Shown here: piece after piece, positions 44,461 to 56,037 of the stretch
Position numbering within the stretch: the first letter of the stretch is position 1
Layout of the letters: the number at the start of each line of letters is the position of its first letter
Assembly (NCBI GenBank): GCA_013368315.1
Contig: JAACJM010000137.1
Location: 1-64,000, forward strand
Length of the DNA: 64,000 nucleotides
Origin: Tetrapyrgos nigripes
Taxonomy: Eukaryota; Basidiomycota; Agaricomycetes; Agaricales; Campanellaceae
Direction: 5' to 3'
Position numbers and translations under genes: made by a program
The notes under the pieces: generated by a model
Told to the model about the DNA's origin: nothing
The model's database searches: none
The model's input: only the letters and a program-made list of their open reading frames with translations

Positions 44461-45115
44461 GTCTTTTCGTGCTCCCACTAAGGACAAAAACAAGATGACG
44501 ATGCACACCTACCATGTGCAGTAGCCCCATATATCCTTCAAGGCGATGGTCATCACAAACTTGGGTGCACAACTGACAAAACCCTGTGATGAGACGCTGG
44601 CAGTGATGGCGGTGACTGTTGCTGATTGAAGGACTAAGGAGAGATATGACAGGTCTCCGTGTAGTCTGTAGATGGGCCCAGGCTATATAGATTTCAGGAA
44701 GCTGTGAGTGTCATTTTGGTTTTTACAGCGGGTCCTATCACCATGATTATAACGACTGGGAGGCCTCCTCTCATCATTTTCTTCCTTTCTACTTTGCTTG
44801 TAGCTTCTTATTTAACACCTGTGTTGTGGACTCTAAACTGACGCTCACACTCAGCTGCAGTATACCCGCTCTGAAAGGATGTCTTCCAGCTCTTTTCCTT
44901 TCAACACTTTCAATGTACCCGCCATCTCCTGTGCTCTCTTCCAACCCATTGGCAGCTGCCTCGCTTCGATATAGGGTAATAGACATGGTTGGCCATGCAC
45001 TCAAGTACTCAGCACACTCTTGTTCTGCCCCTTTCCAACCCACCAAGTGCCAAACACATAAGGGGGCATGCTGGTGATTTTACTTCCTTTACCCTTCCTG
45101 CACTCTTCATCTCGC
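44461..45115. other. Unassigned region
   Basis: Short frames only; nothing recognised. Confidence 0.4.
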
Positions 45116-45814
45116 TCAGATGAGCCCCATCCACACCACAACCTGGTACCCCTGTAGTTTACCTCTGATCGAAGATGCTGAATCAATTGTATTGTCTGGT
45201 TCAGATGGATCTGGATCAGGTGGAGATGGTGAGTTGGGTGGATTAGGATGTGGTTGTGGATCTGGATTTGGATCTGGATCTGGTGAATGACGCAATGGAG
45301 GATTCAATGGAGGTGATGTTGGGTCTCCTTTCAGTGGCTGTTCTGGGGCTTCTGGTACCGACGAAGATGATGGATGTGGTTCAGATAATGTGGAGGGCTG
45401 TGGCATAGCTTCCCATGGCTGTCCTGGAGGTGGAAATACAAGTGGATTCTTTGGCAGTGGTGCTGTGTGTTCTCGATGACTGTTGATAAGTGGTTCTTGT
45501 CCTATGTTTATGTGTTGTCCCCAAGGATTTTGGTTTGCTTCTGGTGGTAATGGGATGGAGTTGTAGCAATTTGGACAGGGATGAGCTGTTTTGTTGCACT
45601 GATAAAATTCTCCATTTTCTATGTCCCAAAAACAATCAATGTAGTTGTCGAAATCGTACAATGGAGATCTGATGCTGGTGGGACATACTCTGGGACTGCC
45701 TCTCCTAGACTGGTTTCGAGATCCTGACTGTGATCTATTTATCTGTTCGGGGTTGTCGACCCTGGGTGCTTGCAATCTGTGCCTTGAGCTGTAGTGTTGT
45801 GAGCTCCTAGTCAT
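45116..45814 (-). CDS. Proline-rich frame, possibly an LTR-retrotransposon Gag start
   Basis: A 232-codon minus-strand frame with a Ser/Arg-rich beginning (RSQSGSRNQSRRGSPR), a middle with CNKTAHPCPNCY, and a long Pro/Asp/Asn repeat region (PLRHSPDPDPNPDPQPHPNP) before NTIDSASSIRGKLQGYQ. Agaricomycete Ty3/gypsy Gag proteins often have such proline/acidic low-complexity segments near their start, which is the only reason for the suggestion. No capsid or zinc-knuckle region follows. Upstream (45815-46011, minus sense) lie TGTTATATTTACAGAC ... AACAGTATAAATAC ... GTTTAACA, which could be a short LTR. It could equally be an unrelated disordered protein. Confidence 0.35.
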   Translation of the reverse strand: MTRSSQHYSSRHRLQAPRVDNPEQINRSQSGSRNQSRRGSPRVCPTSIRSPLYDFDNYIDCFWDIENGEFYQCNKTAHPCPNCYNSIPLPPEANQNPWGQHINIGQEPLINSHREHTAPLPKNPLVFPPPGQPWEAMPQPSTLSEPHPSSSSVPEAPEQPLKGDPTSPPLNPPLRHSPDPDPNPDPQPHPNPPNSPSPPDPDPSEPDNTIDSASSIRGKLQGYQVVVWMGLI

Positions 45815-46144
45815 ACAATGTCAAGAGCTAGATGATGAGATATGATTAGGCTAGGGCGGGGCCCATAACCTATGAGAATAAATGAATATGAGGACACTTG
45901 TTAAACAAGGGAGGTGACAAATGCTATTGTGGCTCTAGAGGTATAGACAGTGAACTACTAAGTATTTATACTGTTAGCTACTGTGGCTACACAAGTCTGT
46001 AAATATAACACAGTGGAGAAAAGCAGATACTACAATGTAATGTCTGATATCAGTTTGGAGTCAACGATATAAGAAATGATGTGGATACAAGTGGATCATG
46101 TATACTAATGAAGTGGAGAGAAAGATGTAAGCATTCATTATAAG

Positions 46145-46277
46145 TATAGCTTAATATAGAATTCCAACACGAGCTTCCAGATGAACCTGTATGAATATGG
46201 GGACGGATACACCATACCAGTACTGGACCCATAAAAAATATGGGTGTACCAGTATTACTGAACAGTGCAGAGCCCTA
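46145..46277 (-). mobile_element. Partial copy of the hAT MITE
   Basis: From 46277 downward the minus strand reads TAGGGCTCTGCACTG, CAGTAATACTGGTAC, CCAGTACTGGTATGG, matching the left end of the complete MITE at 56046-56700 for ~120 bp. The rest is missing. Confidence 0.75.
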
Positions 46278-46317
46278 ACCTCAGCATGGTGGAATCTAAA
46301 GCTTTTTTGACCTATTA

Positions 46318-47071
46318 GAGAGCTTGCACAGAGCCACCTGCAGCCACGTGTGGCTTAGTAAGCATGCACAGAGTGGTTGTCTCGAAATTGTGTGTGCAAG
46401 TTGCAAAGCGTATATTGAGGTAGCTACAGTAAGTACATGCAAAACAAGCATAGGAAGTGATGGAGGGAGCATCCAGGATTAGGCCAAGCACAAAAGAACC
46501 GGGATATGATGTACAAAAACTAGCAGAACAGAGATTTGATGTATATGAACTATGAGAGCTTGTGAGAGAAATAATGTGCTTCTCTGGACAGACAGATGAA
46601 CTGGAAAGGATGCCAGGGTCAGACAGTATGTTTGATGAAAAAAAAGGATGATAGGTGAGGATATCTGGAGAGAAAGTGCAGAGTGGTGAGGGAGGATGCA
46701 TAACAGCATCATTGCTTAGGGCCAGCTCAGAGATGCAGGGGACTGGATCATTCTAGGCATCCTAAATCAGTTTTAGGCCCAAAAAATACACAGAAAGCAG
46801 CATACACACCTGTGTATCCTGATGAAAGCTGCCAAATGTTCCTGCCATACTTCTGACATGTCCTACAGTACCATGGTGCACAGAGCTGCACAGTAAGTTC
46901 CCTGCAGCCTTGATTGTGATGCCAACTGAGAATCAAAGAGGAAGGGAGGCGGTTGTTGGGCTGACAAGCGAGATATGGCTGCACTTGGGTTGCACACACA
47001 ATTTCGAGCCAACTGTTCTGTGCATGCTTACTAAGCCACACATGGCTGCAGGTGGCTCTGCGCAAGCTCTC
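46318..47071. mobile_element. 754-bp TIR element with TATTA duplication
   Basis: The ends GAGAGCTTGCACAGAGCCAC... and its complement match over ~90 bp with few changes (CTGCAGCCA(C/T)GTGTGGCTTA, GTAAGCATGCACAGA, CTCGAAATTGTGTGTGCAA). TATTA flanks both sides exactly. No transposase frame lies inside, so it is non-autonomous. The superfamily is not clear from a 5-bp duplication. Confidence 0.85.
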
Positions 47072-47076
47072 TATTA

Positions 47077-49998
47077 ACACCTTCATACATTTTACAGGGA
47101 CCTTTTTGCTATATTCATTAAGGTATGTAGCATATATGCTGTGGAACATAGGTAGTGAAGTTTGCCTGGGAAAACAGACATGGACAGGGGTTTCATTACC
47201 TTGCAGAAGTAAGTGCGAAGTTCAGCTTGTAGTTGTTTGGTCTTTACAATGTGCTCTTCTTTTTCGCATCAAGCCCAAGCCAAACCCCTGTCTGGTTGCA
47301 ACTCTTTTATCTGGGTGTCAGCCCTTCATTGTCAGATAACATGTGACGAAAGAAAGGTGCATACATGCATGTTTCGGTTTCAAATTTATCCTGAATGGTA
47401 CCTAGGCTTTTCTCATTGCGCTATCCACTAACTGTCGACGGTGCAAACAATTTACCTTCTCTGAGCACAACTCTTATGCTTCTCTATCTAGTGAGTGCCC
47501 TTTGACAGTGTCCTTGGTCTCATCTTAAACCGCAAACCCAGATTCTCAAAAACACATCCTCCATCTCTGAGTCTTGTCATCCTTCTCCTCACACTACCAG
47601 CATCAGTGCTTGAGCAGCTCTCTTCCCTTCCACAGCCAAGGCAACCATCCCAGACTCGGACAAAGAATTTGTCCTCATCCAAGGCAACTGTTCATGAGTC
47701 ATCAACAACCCTGTTGTCTGAGGACATTGAGATTACTACCAATGAAATCATATGACCAAGCTCAAACTCTCCTGATGCAACCTCCCAGATTGCCCAAAGC
47801 ACCCTCTTGTAATGTCAGTTGTCCCAGCTTACATTGTGCAGTCCCCATTCTCAGTGCTCAAAGGGTGGGACTGGATCTACGATGGATGTTGAGGCTGCCA
47901 GCTCATCCCCTACATACCCTATGGTCCCCAGAACACTACTAAGCATGTGCCTCCTGGAAACCAGCGTTCAACTCATGGACCATGCCATGTAAGAAATTTC
48001 TCTCTCATTCATTGCCGCAGCAGAAATGGTCCATTGTGCCACATGTACATGATGTGAAACATGGAGCATAAGAAGACTACGTTGTACTAGATCCATAATT
48101 CTCACTCACTGTTACCCTTCGTCAACAGTGGCCTCAATGCTTCAGGACTGCTTCATTCCTGCCCTACTTTCACTAGTTCTCATTAACTCGTACTTTCAGA
48201 ATCCCTGCCGCCTTGACTCACTTGTCATGTACCCATTCTGGGTGACGCTCTTTAGAGCTCTGTCCAAATATTTCGAATTCTATTTTGTACTATTGTACAT
48301 CTTTTCTACTAAAGTAAGCTATATCGACACCTTCTGACACCTGCCAACGCTGTCCCATCTAAGAAGTCGAATGTCCCTGAGCCCAAATGAACAAACTGAA
48401 GTAAACAAATTAGCAATGCAAAGTAACTGCAAGAGACCAGGGAAACGTACCTTCAGTGACTCTGTGAGTCCACTATCAATCTGCCAATCACACATGCATG
48501 TCAACCTTCACATAACTACAAAGTCAAAAGAGACTGAGCAGAGAGACACGTTGAGAGCAGACACACACATACCTCAGATTTCAAATGACATGCATATACA
48601 CCACTCGCAGAGTAAGGGATTTGGGCCAATGGTACAAGTGTCATCTAACATGAAGACACACCTGGAAACCCCTAGAAGATTCTAATGATTCTCACCCAGA
48701 ACGGAACATCCCACTACCTCCACTATACATGCCTGCGAGGGGCAACAGCGCAAAGTTCTGTGGTAATTTGTTGATGCACTGATATAGTCATTATCTAGTG
48801 AGAAGGTGTTGCGACTTGCCATGCAGTGATCCAGGGGAGAGGAGTGAGAGGCAAAAGTGGAGAAGGGAGGAGAGATGGGGAAGATGGTGGTGGTTGTGGT
48901 GACAGTTGAGTTGGGTGAGAAAGTTTGGGGAGCCCATCGTTTTTGTTGGGGCAGCATGACGTTGATGACATTGGTGATGTTCACAGAAAATCTCTGAGTC
49001 TAAGTCCACATTGCACTCTGTGAGCTCAAGCAGGTCGACACGCGTTGACATGTGTCATCTTCTGAGTTGACATTATACATTGTACAGAAAATATCAGAAA
49101 TACTCAGAAATATCCAGAAAAACTTGGACAAGCTCAGATCTCAAGGTTTCCTGTCAGAATTGTTGGAAGCCCTCAGCGTCATTTTGACTGGGCTTAAACC
49201 CACAAGCTGCAGAATGAAATGAATGAATGAATTTCTACCAAATGTAACGAGTAGTAGCTCTATGTGGACCCATGTTGGGATACAGTGGGCAGGCAACAGT
49301 CTCATGGGGCCCCTATCATTCCCTTCCTGGTGCATTTTGTTGACTTGAATGAAGACACATAGAGCGTTTAGCTCGCTAATGCACATCTGTACACAATGTA
49401 ATTACCATTCGTGACTAAGATTTTTGTTTTGGTGCTAGCAAAAAATAATAACACGCAGGTCTACATATTCACTAAGTTGAAAAGTCACAAGAAAAAAAAT
49501 AGAAAGCTACGTATGGATTAAGAGGTGTGAGATCTGGTATGAATATTGTATGGAAATTTGAAAGGAAACAACAACTGGGCCGCCCCTAAGAGAGAGTAGC
49601 AAAAAAGACTAACACTACTTCCAAGTGTAAGTACAGTGTGCTTGATAAGTAGCTAAAGACACGTCAGTCAGGAGAATGTAAGGGAGTGGTGGAGACATAC
49701 AGGTAGTTGAAAGAACAATGAGCGCAGAGATGTTGGAGGAAGGTGCTGATAGGTCTGGATGAAATTAACTCGTCAACACAATGAGTAGTTCAGTACATAT
49801 ATGTTCAGTGGAGTGACTTGGATTGGCATAAATTTAGCTCAAATTGGCAATATACAATGGAGAAAAAACAAAGAAGGGTATCAGTATTACAAAGGACATC
49901 ACAGTTTTGCATCCAAGCATCATCAACTCTGGATAAAATTTAGGAAACTCATGTGTTGCTGGGAAATACAAATACATTTTACATTTTCATCAAAGTAT
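47077..49998. other. Long stretch without a supported gene
   Basis: About 2.9 kb with frames of at most ~120 codons, none recognisable. Some pieces (for example near 47495-47760 and 48371-48685 on plus) have protein-like composition and might be scattered exons, but I could not join them. No tandem repeat or TIR pair was found. Confidence 0.4.
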
Positions 49999-52033
49999 TT
50001 ACCTCCAGTGTGAAATCATATCAGGACCCATGCACCCATCGCTATTCATAAAGTCATCCAAGCTCATCTCAATACCCCAGCTGTGGATAATCATATTGTC
50101 AGAGTCGTGCTCCATTCTTGCAGGATTTGGTGTTTGGAGTCTGGGTTCCATTTGTGACTGATAGATTGGAGGTGCAGGTGTGGGTTCCTCCATCATATTT
50201 GACATTGGATGTTCATGACCATGAGAGATGCAATCAATGTGGACAGACACATTCATCTGAGGAGCATCACTGACCATGCCATCCAAATCTGTACCACTGG
50301 TTGTATCAGATCCTCGCTGCTCTAGAAAGCTGGGATGTGACTCATTCCTGAAATTGACAATGAGATGATAAGAACAAAGAATTGAAAAGTGAACAGGGAA
50401 GAGATTTGCTTACAGTGGTTTTCCCCCTGCTGAGAGAGGGTAGATTTGAAACTGGATTTCTTTTGACTTAGTAGGTGTCAATGAATAGTGATCATCTCTG
50501 TCAGATGTGTGTGAGAAGGAAATGTAATGGAAGTCAAGGAGATCAACATACAAAGAAGTTCCAACTTCTGCTGTATGGGATGTTGGAATGCAATCACTCC
50601 CAGACCTTGAATCAGAGATACAGATTGAAAAGACAAAGTAGCAAAAAAGAAATAAGAACATACAGTGAAGTTTCACCAACTACAAGATTGTGTATTGGAG
50701 ATGCAGTGCATGTTGAGAGAGGGTGGAGCCGGAAGCGCAGATGAGACTTGGAGGATTTTTCTGCTTTCAACTCTTCTGCCTTGTTCTTAACTACATTCCT
50801 CCATCTCCGCTGGCTCTCCGTTGCAGGCAATTTCTGTGTGTTGATGCAATCATCAAGCATCACCTCTACCACTTCTCCAAGTTCCTCACTCTGATCCCCA
50901 AAGTGAATGACCTCAAAGGCTGTGAACATCCCTTCTTTGCCCATGATGGGGAGCAGATACATGCCAACATGTTGTCCACTAATTGCGAAAATGACATGCC
51001 GGCAACGGGGTGAGCTAATCCTGTTTTCTGAAGAAATGCGTACATCAACCAGATCTGAAGGATGCTTGTATACCCAAGGCTTTTTCTGATTGGAATTGAC
51101 TGCAACCAACCAATCCTGTACAGATGGCTTAATGCATACAACACAATCTGAAGGAGTGTTGCCAGAATTGGAAGTTGTGATTGTAACCTCAAAGACTTTT
51201 TGGTCTAGGTGAGGATACATAAACCAGGGTTGTTTTTCTGCCTCTGACACTGTCCAGGGATCATTGGGATCTGAAAGTGCCAATTCAGATTCAGTGAGAG
51301 GTGGAGGTGGAGGAGTCCTTGATCGATTCGGCTGTTGTTCCTCAGAGACCCTTGCATTGAGAAACTGGACATCTCTCATTTGTAGGGGTTCAATAAGACC
51401 TCGTGGACGGGGATACCATGGTGGTAAAAAACCAGGTATAAGATGTAGAGGTATACCAGTTCTAGAGCCATAAGAAATTTTCAAATACTAATCAGAAAGC
51501 ACAAGACACACCCTCTGTCCCTAACATGAGCAAAATCAACCCACTGCAAGCGACCCTGCGCTTCCAAATGCACCAACACAGTCAGTCCGCTGCCCTCCTT
51601 GCTAAATGATGGCCGGATCTGCGTCGCAAACGCATTGTAGCCTCGAATCTTGTGGACTTGGTAATCTTCAGCTCCTCCAGTAATCACAACCTGTTGACCA
51701 ATCTGTAATGGCCAGACACCAGTGTTCATGATAAGGCTATATGCAGATGACAGCCAAGCAAATCACAAATCAAAGAAGTACTTAATCATGTAGATTGTAG
51801 TACATACCCAATGCTATGATCTGAGTTAACACTTGCTGGATGATGAGTGGAAGAAGAAACACAACTTGGATGTGTGGTTTTGATGATGTCAATATTCACA
51901 AAGATTGAATACTGAAAGAACAAAATATAGCAAGGGATAATGAGAAATGTGGAGAAAAATGGGGATCAGCATACAAATAGAGTGGTTGGAATTGACTCTT
52001 GAGGGTGTAAAGGACACCCTGCTTCAAGAACTT
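49999..52033 (-). CDS. Intact multi-exon gene of unknown function
   Basis: Six exons (52033-51975, 51911-51808,51736-51512, 51461-50664, 50605-50414, 50347-49999) join in frame with canonical borders and give ~575 aa. One or more 5' exons are unresolved. Text in order: CPLHPQESIPTTLF; VNIDIIKTTHPSCVSSSTHH; GVWPLQIGQQVVITGGAEDY; GLTVLVHLEAQGRLQWVDFA; TGIPLHLIPGFLPPWYPRPR; a Pro-rich piece; PWVYKHPSDLVDVRIS; PRCRHVIFAISGQHVGMYLL; RRWRNVVKNKAEELKAEKSS; HISWGIE-type acidic C-terminus with SLDDFMNSDG. The GQQVVI...VHKIRGY segment has the look of a small beta-barrel (KOW-like), but this is inference. Mixed basic and acidic regions suggest a nuclear protein. No stops or indels are seen, unlike the transposon copies around it. 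Confidence 0.72.
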
Positions 52034-53097
52034 CTAGGATAAAAGCAAATCATTGAATAAAAATGCTCAGGGTTAGTACCTATCTACACAATGCAGACCC
52101 ATATAACATACATGATTAATAGATCTCAGTAATGGATCTCAGAATGACCAGAAATTGCAGAGATCAAGAGAGCAACTAAAATGACAGAGGAGAGCAGAGG
52201 GTATGTGTAGATGGCAATTGATGGACAATAAGTACATGACAGATAAGGCACGCACTCGGAGTTAAAACAAAACCGGTTGTAAGTTTCATTGACAGGCTTG
52301 AGAAAACACATGTGTGGCTCGGCTTATTGATAGAGCCTTTTCTTCTGCATCAAGGGTGAGGCGTTTCATCTCCAATGTAAGTATATCCCATTACACTTCC
52401 ATATTCATGCAAACGCTTCCAGCAATTGGCCGTACATTGGCCTTTTTCGATCTGTCCTTTCCTTCTGCTTCGTTGGAGTCCTCCAGTTCAGCATTGCACA
52501 CAGTGCCCGTTCCGCTAGAATTTGGCGTTCCTCGTCAAATGATCGCCCTGTTGATGGTTCTCATGATCAGTAAAAGACTCCACTTTCACAGAACCCTCGG
52601 ACGCAACCGATCTGACCTTAGTTCTTGGGTCGGAAATTGCTGGTACCCTTTCATGACCGAGGGTCTTGGCATTCTTCGGTCTGACAAGGGAAGGATGATC
52701 AAAAATCGAATTTAGACACATACCATTTCGCCTTTCCGTACTCATATCCTAATCCATATCAGTACCCATATCGGAAGCCGGAGTTACTGTCTTTTCGGAC
52801 GCATGTCCGTGACCATGCCCGTATTCTCGATTCGAGGTCTTTTTGTACCTTTTTCTATAGATTTGATATGTCATTAGGGAATAGCACGGGTACACGGGTA
52901 CACGGGTATGGGGGTTGGCTTACCCACAACCCGCCACATGGGTAAAGGGTCCTGCCGCAAGATCTCTGCGCCAAAGCCTGCGGCACCTCTTCCGATGTTG
53001 CAAGCGGGCAAAATTGTACAGTTTTCCCAAACCCCGGACTAGACACATTAGCATAGATCCAAGTACTTATACACAAAAAAGTATACCAAGTACGCTA
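52034..53097. other. Unassigned region with part of a fold-back repeat
   Basis: Near 52755-52870 the words GGAAGCCGGAGTTACTGTCT, TTTTCGGACGCATGTCCGTG and CGAGGTCTTTTTGTACC match the right arm of the fold-back at 53468-54130, so a partial copy lies here. Other frames are not recognised. Confidence 0.5.
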
Positions 53098-53439
53098 ATG
53101 GCACCTCGCAAGGGCACACCCATTCCCAAAAGTCTACAGCCTCAAAGTCAGAAGCACAAGAGCATTGCAACGGCAAAGACCAACGGCGAGGATCCCGTTA
53201 TCTCTTCTCTACTCCGAAAGAAAGCAAACCGACTTTCTGCAGAGTCAACCCACGCTTTGATGTGTCTGGGTGCATGGAGCCTCATGAGGGTTATTCATGA
53301 TGAGGATGTAGTTGCAGTCACAAAGATACCAAAGCCAAAGGTTGTAGATGAGAATGCTGACGACGTTGAGATGCCAGAGGGATATGACGATATCGTAACT
53401 GTACTAGTGCTGCACGTGGCTCGACTCGACTCCGGCTAA
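53098..53439 (+). pseudogene. Internally deleted hAT transposase
   Basis: The 113-codon frame starts MAPRKGTPIPKSLQPQSQKH and passes directly into the C-terminal signature of Agaricomycete hAT transposases: RLSAESTHALMCLGAWSLMR, VIHDEDVVAVTKIP and EMPEGYDDIV. Full hAT proteins have a BED zinc finger, a catalytic domain and a dimerisation domain between these points, so hundreds of codons have been removed without breaking the frame. The end runs into TAGTGCTGCACG, which looks like a hAT terminus. Confidence 0.75.
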
Positions 53440-53467
53440 GCCGGGAGCCAAGCCGATGTATACACAC

Positions 53468-54130
53468 CGAAAAGGGACAAATTTCCGCTCGACGGATACA
53501 TGACCGGATATGTGTATGAAAACGAGATATATTTGGAATCTAGATATAAGTACAAAAAGATGATGTATCTGTAAGCTAGATATTTGATCAAAAAGTTGCT
53601 ATATAAGGATGAATTTTTAGTATATTTGATTGGTGTGCGGACATATTCTGTATCAAAGCTATTGAAAGAACTACAAAAAGACCTCAAATCAGGATTCCAG
53701 ACATGGTTACGAATATGTGTCCGAAAAGACAATAAGTCCGGATTCCGGACAAGGGTCCCGATAGTAGTCCTGGTAGATGAACTGATAGATCAGAATGAAT
53801 GCTATAAAAATATCAGTATTACGGACATATAAACTATACGCACCCATACCTGGAAGCCGGATGTATTGTCTTTTCGGACGCATATCCGTAACTATATCCG
53901 GATTCTCCATTCGAGGTCTTTTTGTACTTCTTTTAATAGCTTTGATACATAATATGTCTACACACCAATCAAATATACTAAAAGGCATCCCTATATGGCA
54001 ATTTTCTGTTCAAATATCTAGCTTACTGATACATCATCTTTTTGTACTTATATCTAGTTTCCAGATATATCTCATTTTCGTACACATATCCGGTCACATA
54101 TCCGTCGAGCGGAAATTTGTCCCTTTTCAG
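53468..54130. mobile_element. 660-bp fold-back element with ~290-bp arms
   Basis: The left arm (from GAAAAGGGACAAATTTCCGC) and right arm (ending in its complement) are inverted copies over most of their length: GGATATGTGTATGAAAACGA, GAAAGAACTACAAAAAGACC, GTGTCCGAAAAGACAATA. Only ~80 bp separate them. A partial copy is at about 52750-52870. It was apparently inserted just behind the hAT remnant. No coding sequence. Confidence 0.85.
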
Positions 54131-54868
54131 CGTGATAGCCAAGCTGAGTCAAATGTGACTCAGCTCTGACTCTTTCAGGAAACGACCCCAGCTCTAGAGC
54201 GGCGAAATAAATACAATCAAATATGAATATTCATTCAATACAACTATAGAAAATTATGTGAATGGCTGTATTGAAATGAACAATTGTCGACTCCATTCGG
54301 CTCAAGCCGGAGTCAATGAGTTGTTTACAGCTCGAAAGCCAAGCCGCAGCTATAACATGAAGCCGTTAATAGCTTTTACCCACCACGTTCCCTGCACGAT
54401 CCTGTATCTGGTGCCGAGTCCATCATGTAAACACGAGATGGCTTTCAGGGATGGCATTCATCGACAGACGAAAGAACGCTGGATCCACACATCCGACCAA
54501 CTCTGAGATAGACAGCAAAATGCTCATACTTTCGCACTAGCAGATTGCTAGCAGAGACATTGACTTGGGATGGCAACCTGGAATGAACTGATTGTAATTC
54601 TGAGCCCCACATCTCTTTCGAAATACAAAATATGATCCTAAATTGATCGCAAACAATACTGGATCCAAGCTAGATATTAAACACACAGGTATGTAATAAA
54701 GCCCAAAATTATCTGCACATCCTAGAGGAGTTCATCAGCGAATTTGCGAATTTTGAGCATGATTTTGTGGAACCCGTCGTCCGCTGGATTATACCATCCA
54801 TTACTCCCTCCAATTTGTTGAATACCATCATTATCGAAGTCTCTCTCAAAGACTGCTGCATGTAGGCC
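54131..54868. other. Region with a hAT-like end, otherwise unassigned
   Basis: AGCTCTA at 54190-54196, read in complement TAGAGCTGGGGTCG, resembles a hAT terminus and may pair with TAGTGCTGCACG at 53404. Flanking 8-mers do not match, so the boundary is unproven. No gene. Confidence 0.35.
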
Positions 54869-55594
54869 TCAAACATTCATGACAAAAGTCATGCCATACC
54901 GACATTGAGGATTATCCTCCATGTACCCCCGAAGCTGTCGAACAGCTTCCGTCATCTGCTGTAATTTGTCCTCTGCAAAACAAACACTAATTTCATCAGG
55001 CGTCGCCATCTTCACAACTCCAAAGTCAGGTTTACGTATTCGACTAGCCTTTCGATCAACCATGCGACCTCTTCCATCAACGTAGGCATCCTGAGAAATG
55101 TCAAAGTCTGTCCCCTGACCAGTCGGTAGGGCTGCAACAACATCGTCCATGGAGTGAATGGTGGGGGGGAGAGTTAGAGGTAAGATTTGTCCAAGATCAG
55201 GAGCTTCCGAGGGATCCATGAATGGCAATGGGGTGAACAGCACCTCGCGAAGATTTCGGGATGCATCATCTACGTCAGGGTCATCAAGAGCAAGCTCGGT
55301 TTCGTCGAAAGCAACGTCGGTTGAGAGATCCGCCTCTGCAGCCATAGCATCTTCATCATCAAATAATGCTTTGTACGTGCACTGCGGTTGGACCTGGAAG
55401 CCTTCAGCAGCAGGGAAGTAGTGATTGAGGATGACGTTGACAAGACCATCAACGTACGCCTCAAACCGACTAACTTCGTTCGTAAGTTTTGCATATCGTA
55501 TCCTCTCCCGTTGTACATCCGGCAGTGGGCCAATCTGGAAATCACTATCAGAGGATTTCAGAAATGATATGTTGATGGTATTCGCACCTCCCAC
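54869..55594 (-). CDS. Hypothetical protein with a possible nuclease-like core
   Basis: A 241-codon uninterrupted minus frame: GGANTINISFLKSSDSDFQI, RERIRYAKLTNEVSRFEAYV, NVILNHYFPAAEGFQVQPQC, a long acidic middle, then GRGRMVDRKASRIRKPDFGV, SVCFAEDKLQQMTEAVRQLR and CRYGMTFVMNV to a stop. The D-x...E-D-K arrangement (KPDFGV ... CFAEDK) followed by a helix recalls PD-(D/E)XK nuclease-like domains seen in many fungal hypothetical proteins, but this is only a motif-level hint. An upstream exon may add ...GCRANCSGGKF. The 3' end may be truncated, because the frame stops just after the strand that follows the motif. Confidence 0.5.
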   Translation of the reverse strand: MGGANTINISFLKSSDSDFQIGPLPDVQRERIRYAKLTNEVSRFEAYVDGLVNVILNHYFPAAEGFQVQPQCTYKALFDDEDAMAAEADLSTDVAFDETELALDDPDVDDASRNLREVLFTPLPFMDPSEAPDLGQILPLTLPPTIHSMDDVVAALPTGQGTDFDISQDAYVDGRGRMVDRKASRIRKPDFGVVKMATPDEISVCFAEDKLQQMTEAVRQLRGYMEDNPQCRYGMTFVMNV

Positions 55595-56037
55595 AAACTT
55601 TCCGCCAGAGCAATTAGCTCTGCAACCAAGGGGTGTCCGGAATTGCGGACCGGCACACTCCGACGGTGGTCGGTCGACTCACGAAGGCCACTAAAAAATT
55701 TTGGACCACAAAGATTTTTTTCAGTAAAACCGACCCAGAATGTACATACTTCAGTATTTGAGAGTATCAAGATGTGAGAAAGTGATAAAAGTAACATATA
55801 AGACAAGTAGAGGTGCAGTCGTAGGATCAATGTAGGACCGATGCACCAAAATGACGCAGTGCTTCATTCCTATTGGTCAGATTTTTTTTTGCGCGCCGGC
55901 TGCGCATCGAGCGACTTTGAGCAACCTCAAGCTTCCCTACAGCAGCAAAGGATGATAGACTCTGATGAAGAGCTACCAGACCTTACACAAGTGAGCAAAG
56001 TATTCTAGTTGGCTGTACCTGGGATGGCATTGACAAC
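55595..56037. other. Upstream flank with a dispersed motif
   Basis: GGTGGTCGGTCGACTCACGA ... TAAAAAATTTTGGAC at 55663-55706 recurs in the same orientation at 56941-56985. No gene recognised. Confidence 0.45.

Noticed and set aside
45907..46011. Short LTR upstream of the gag-like frame
   Set aside because: TG...CA ends and a TATA-like box can be picked out, but there is no duplication, partner LTR or clear primer site.
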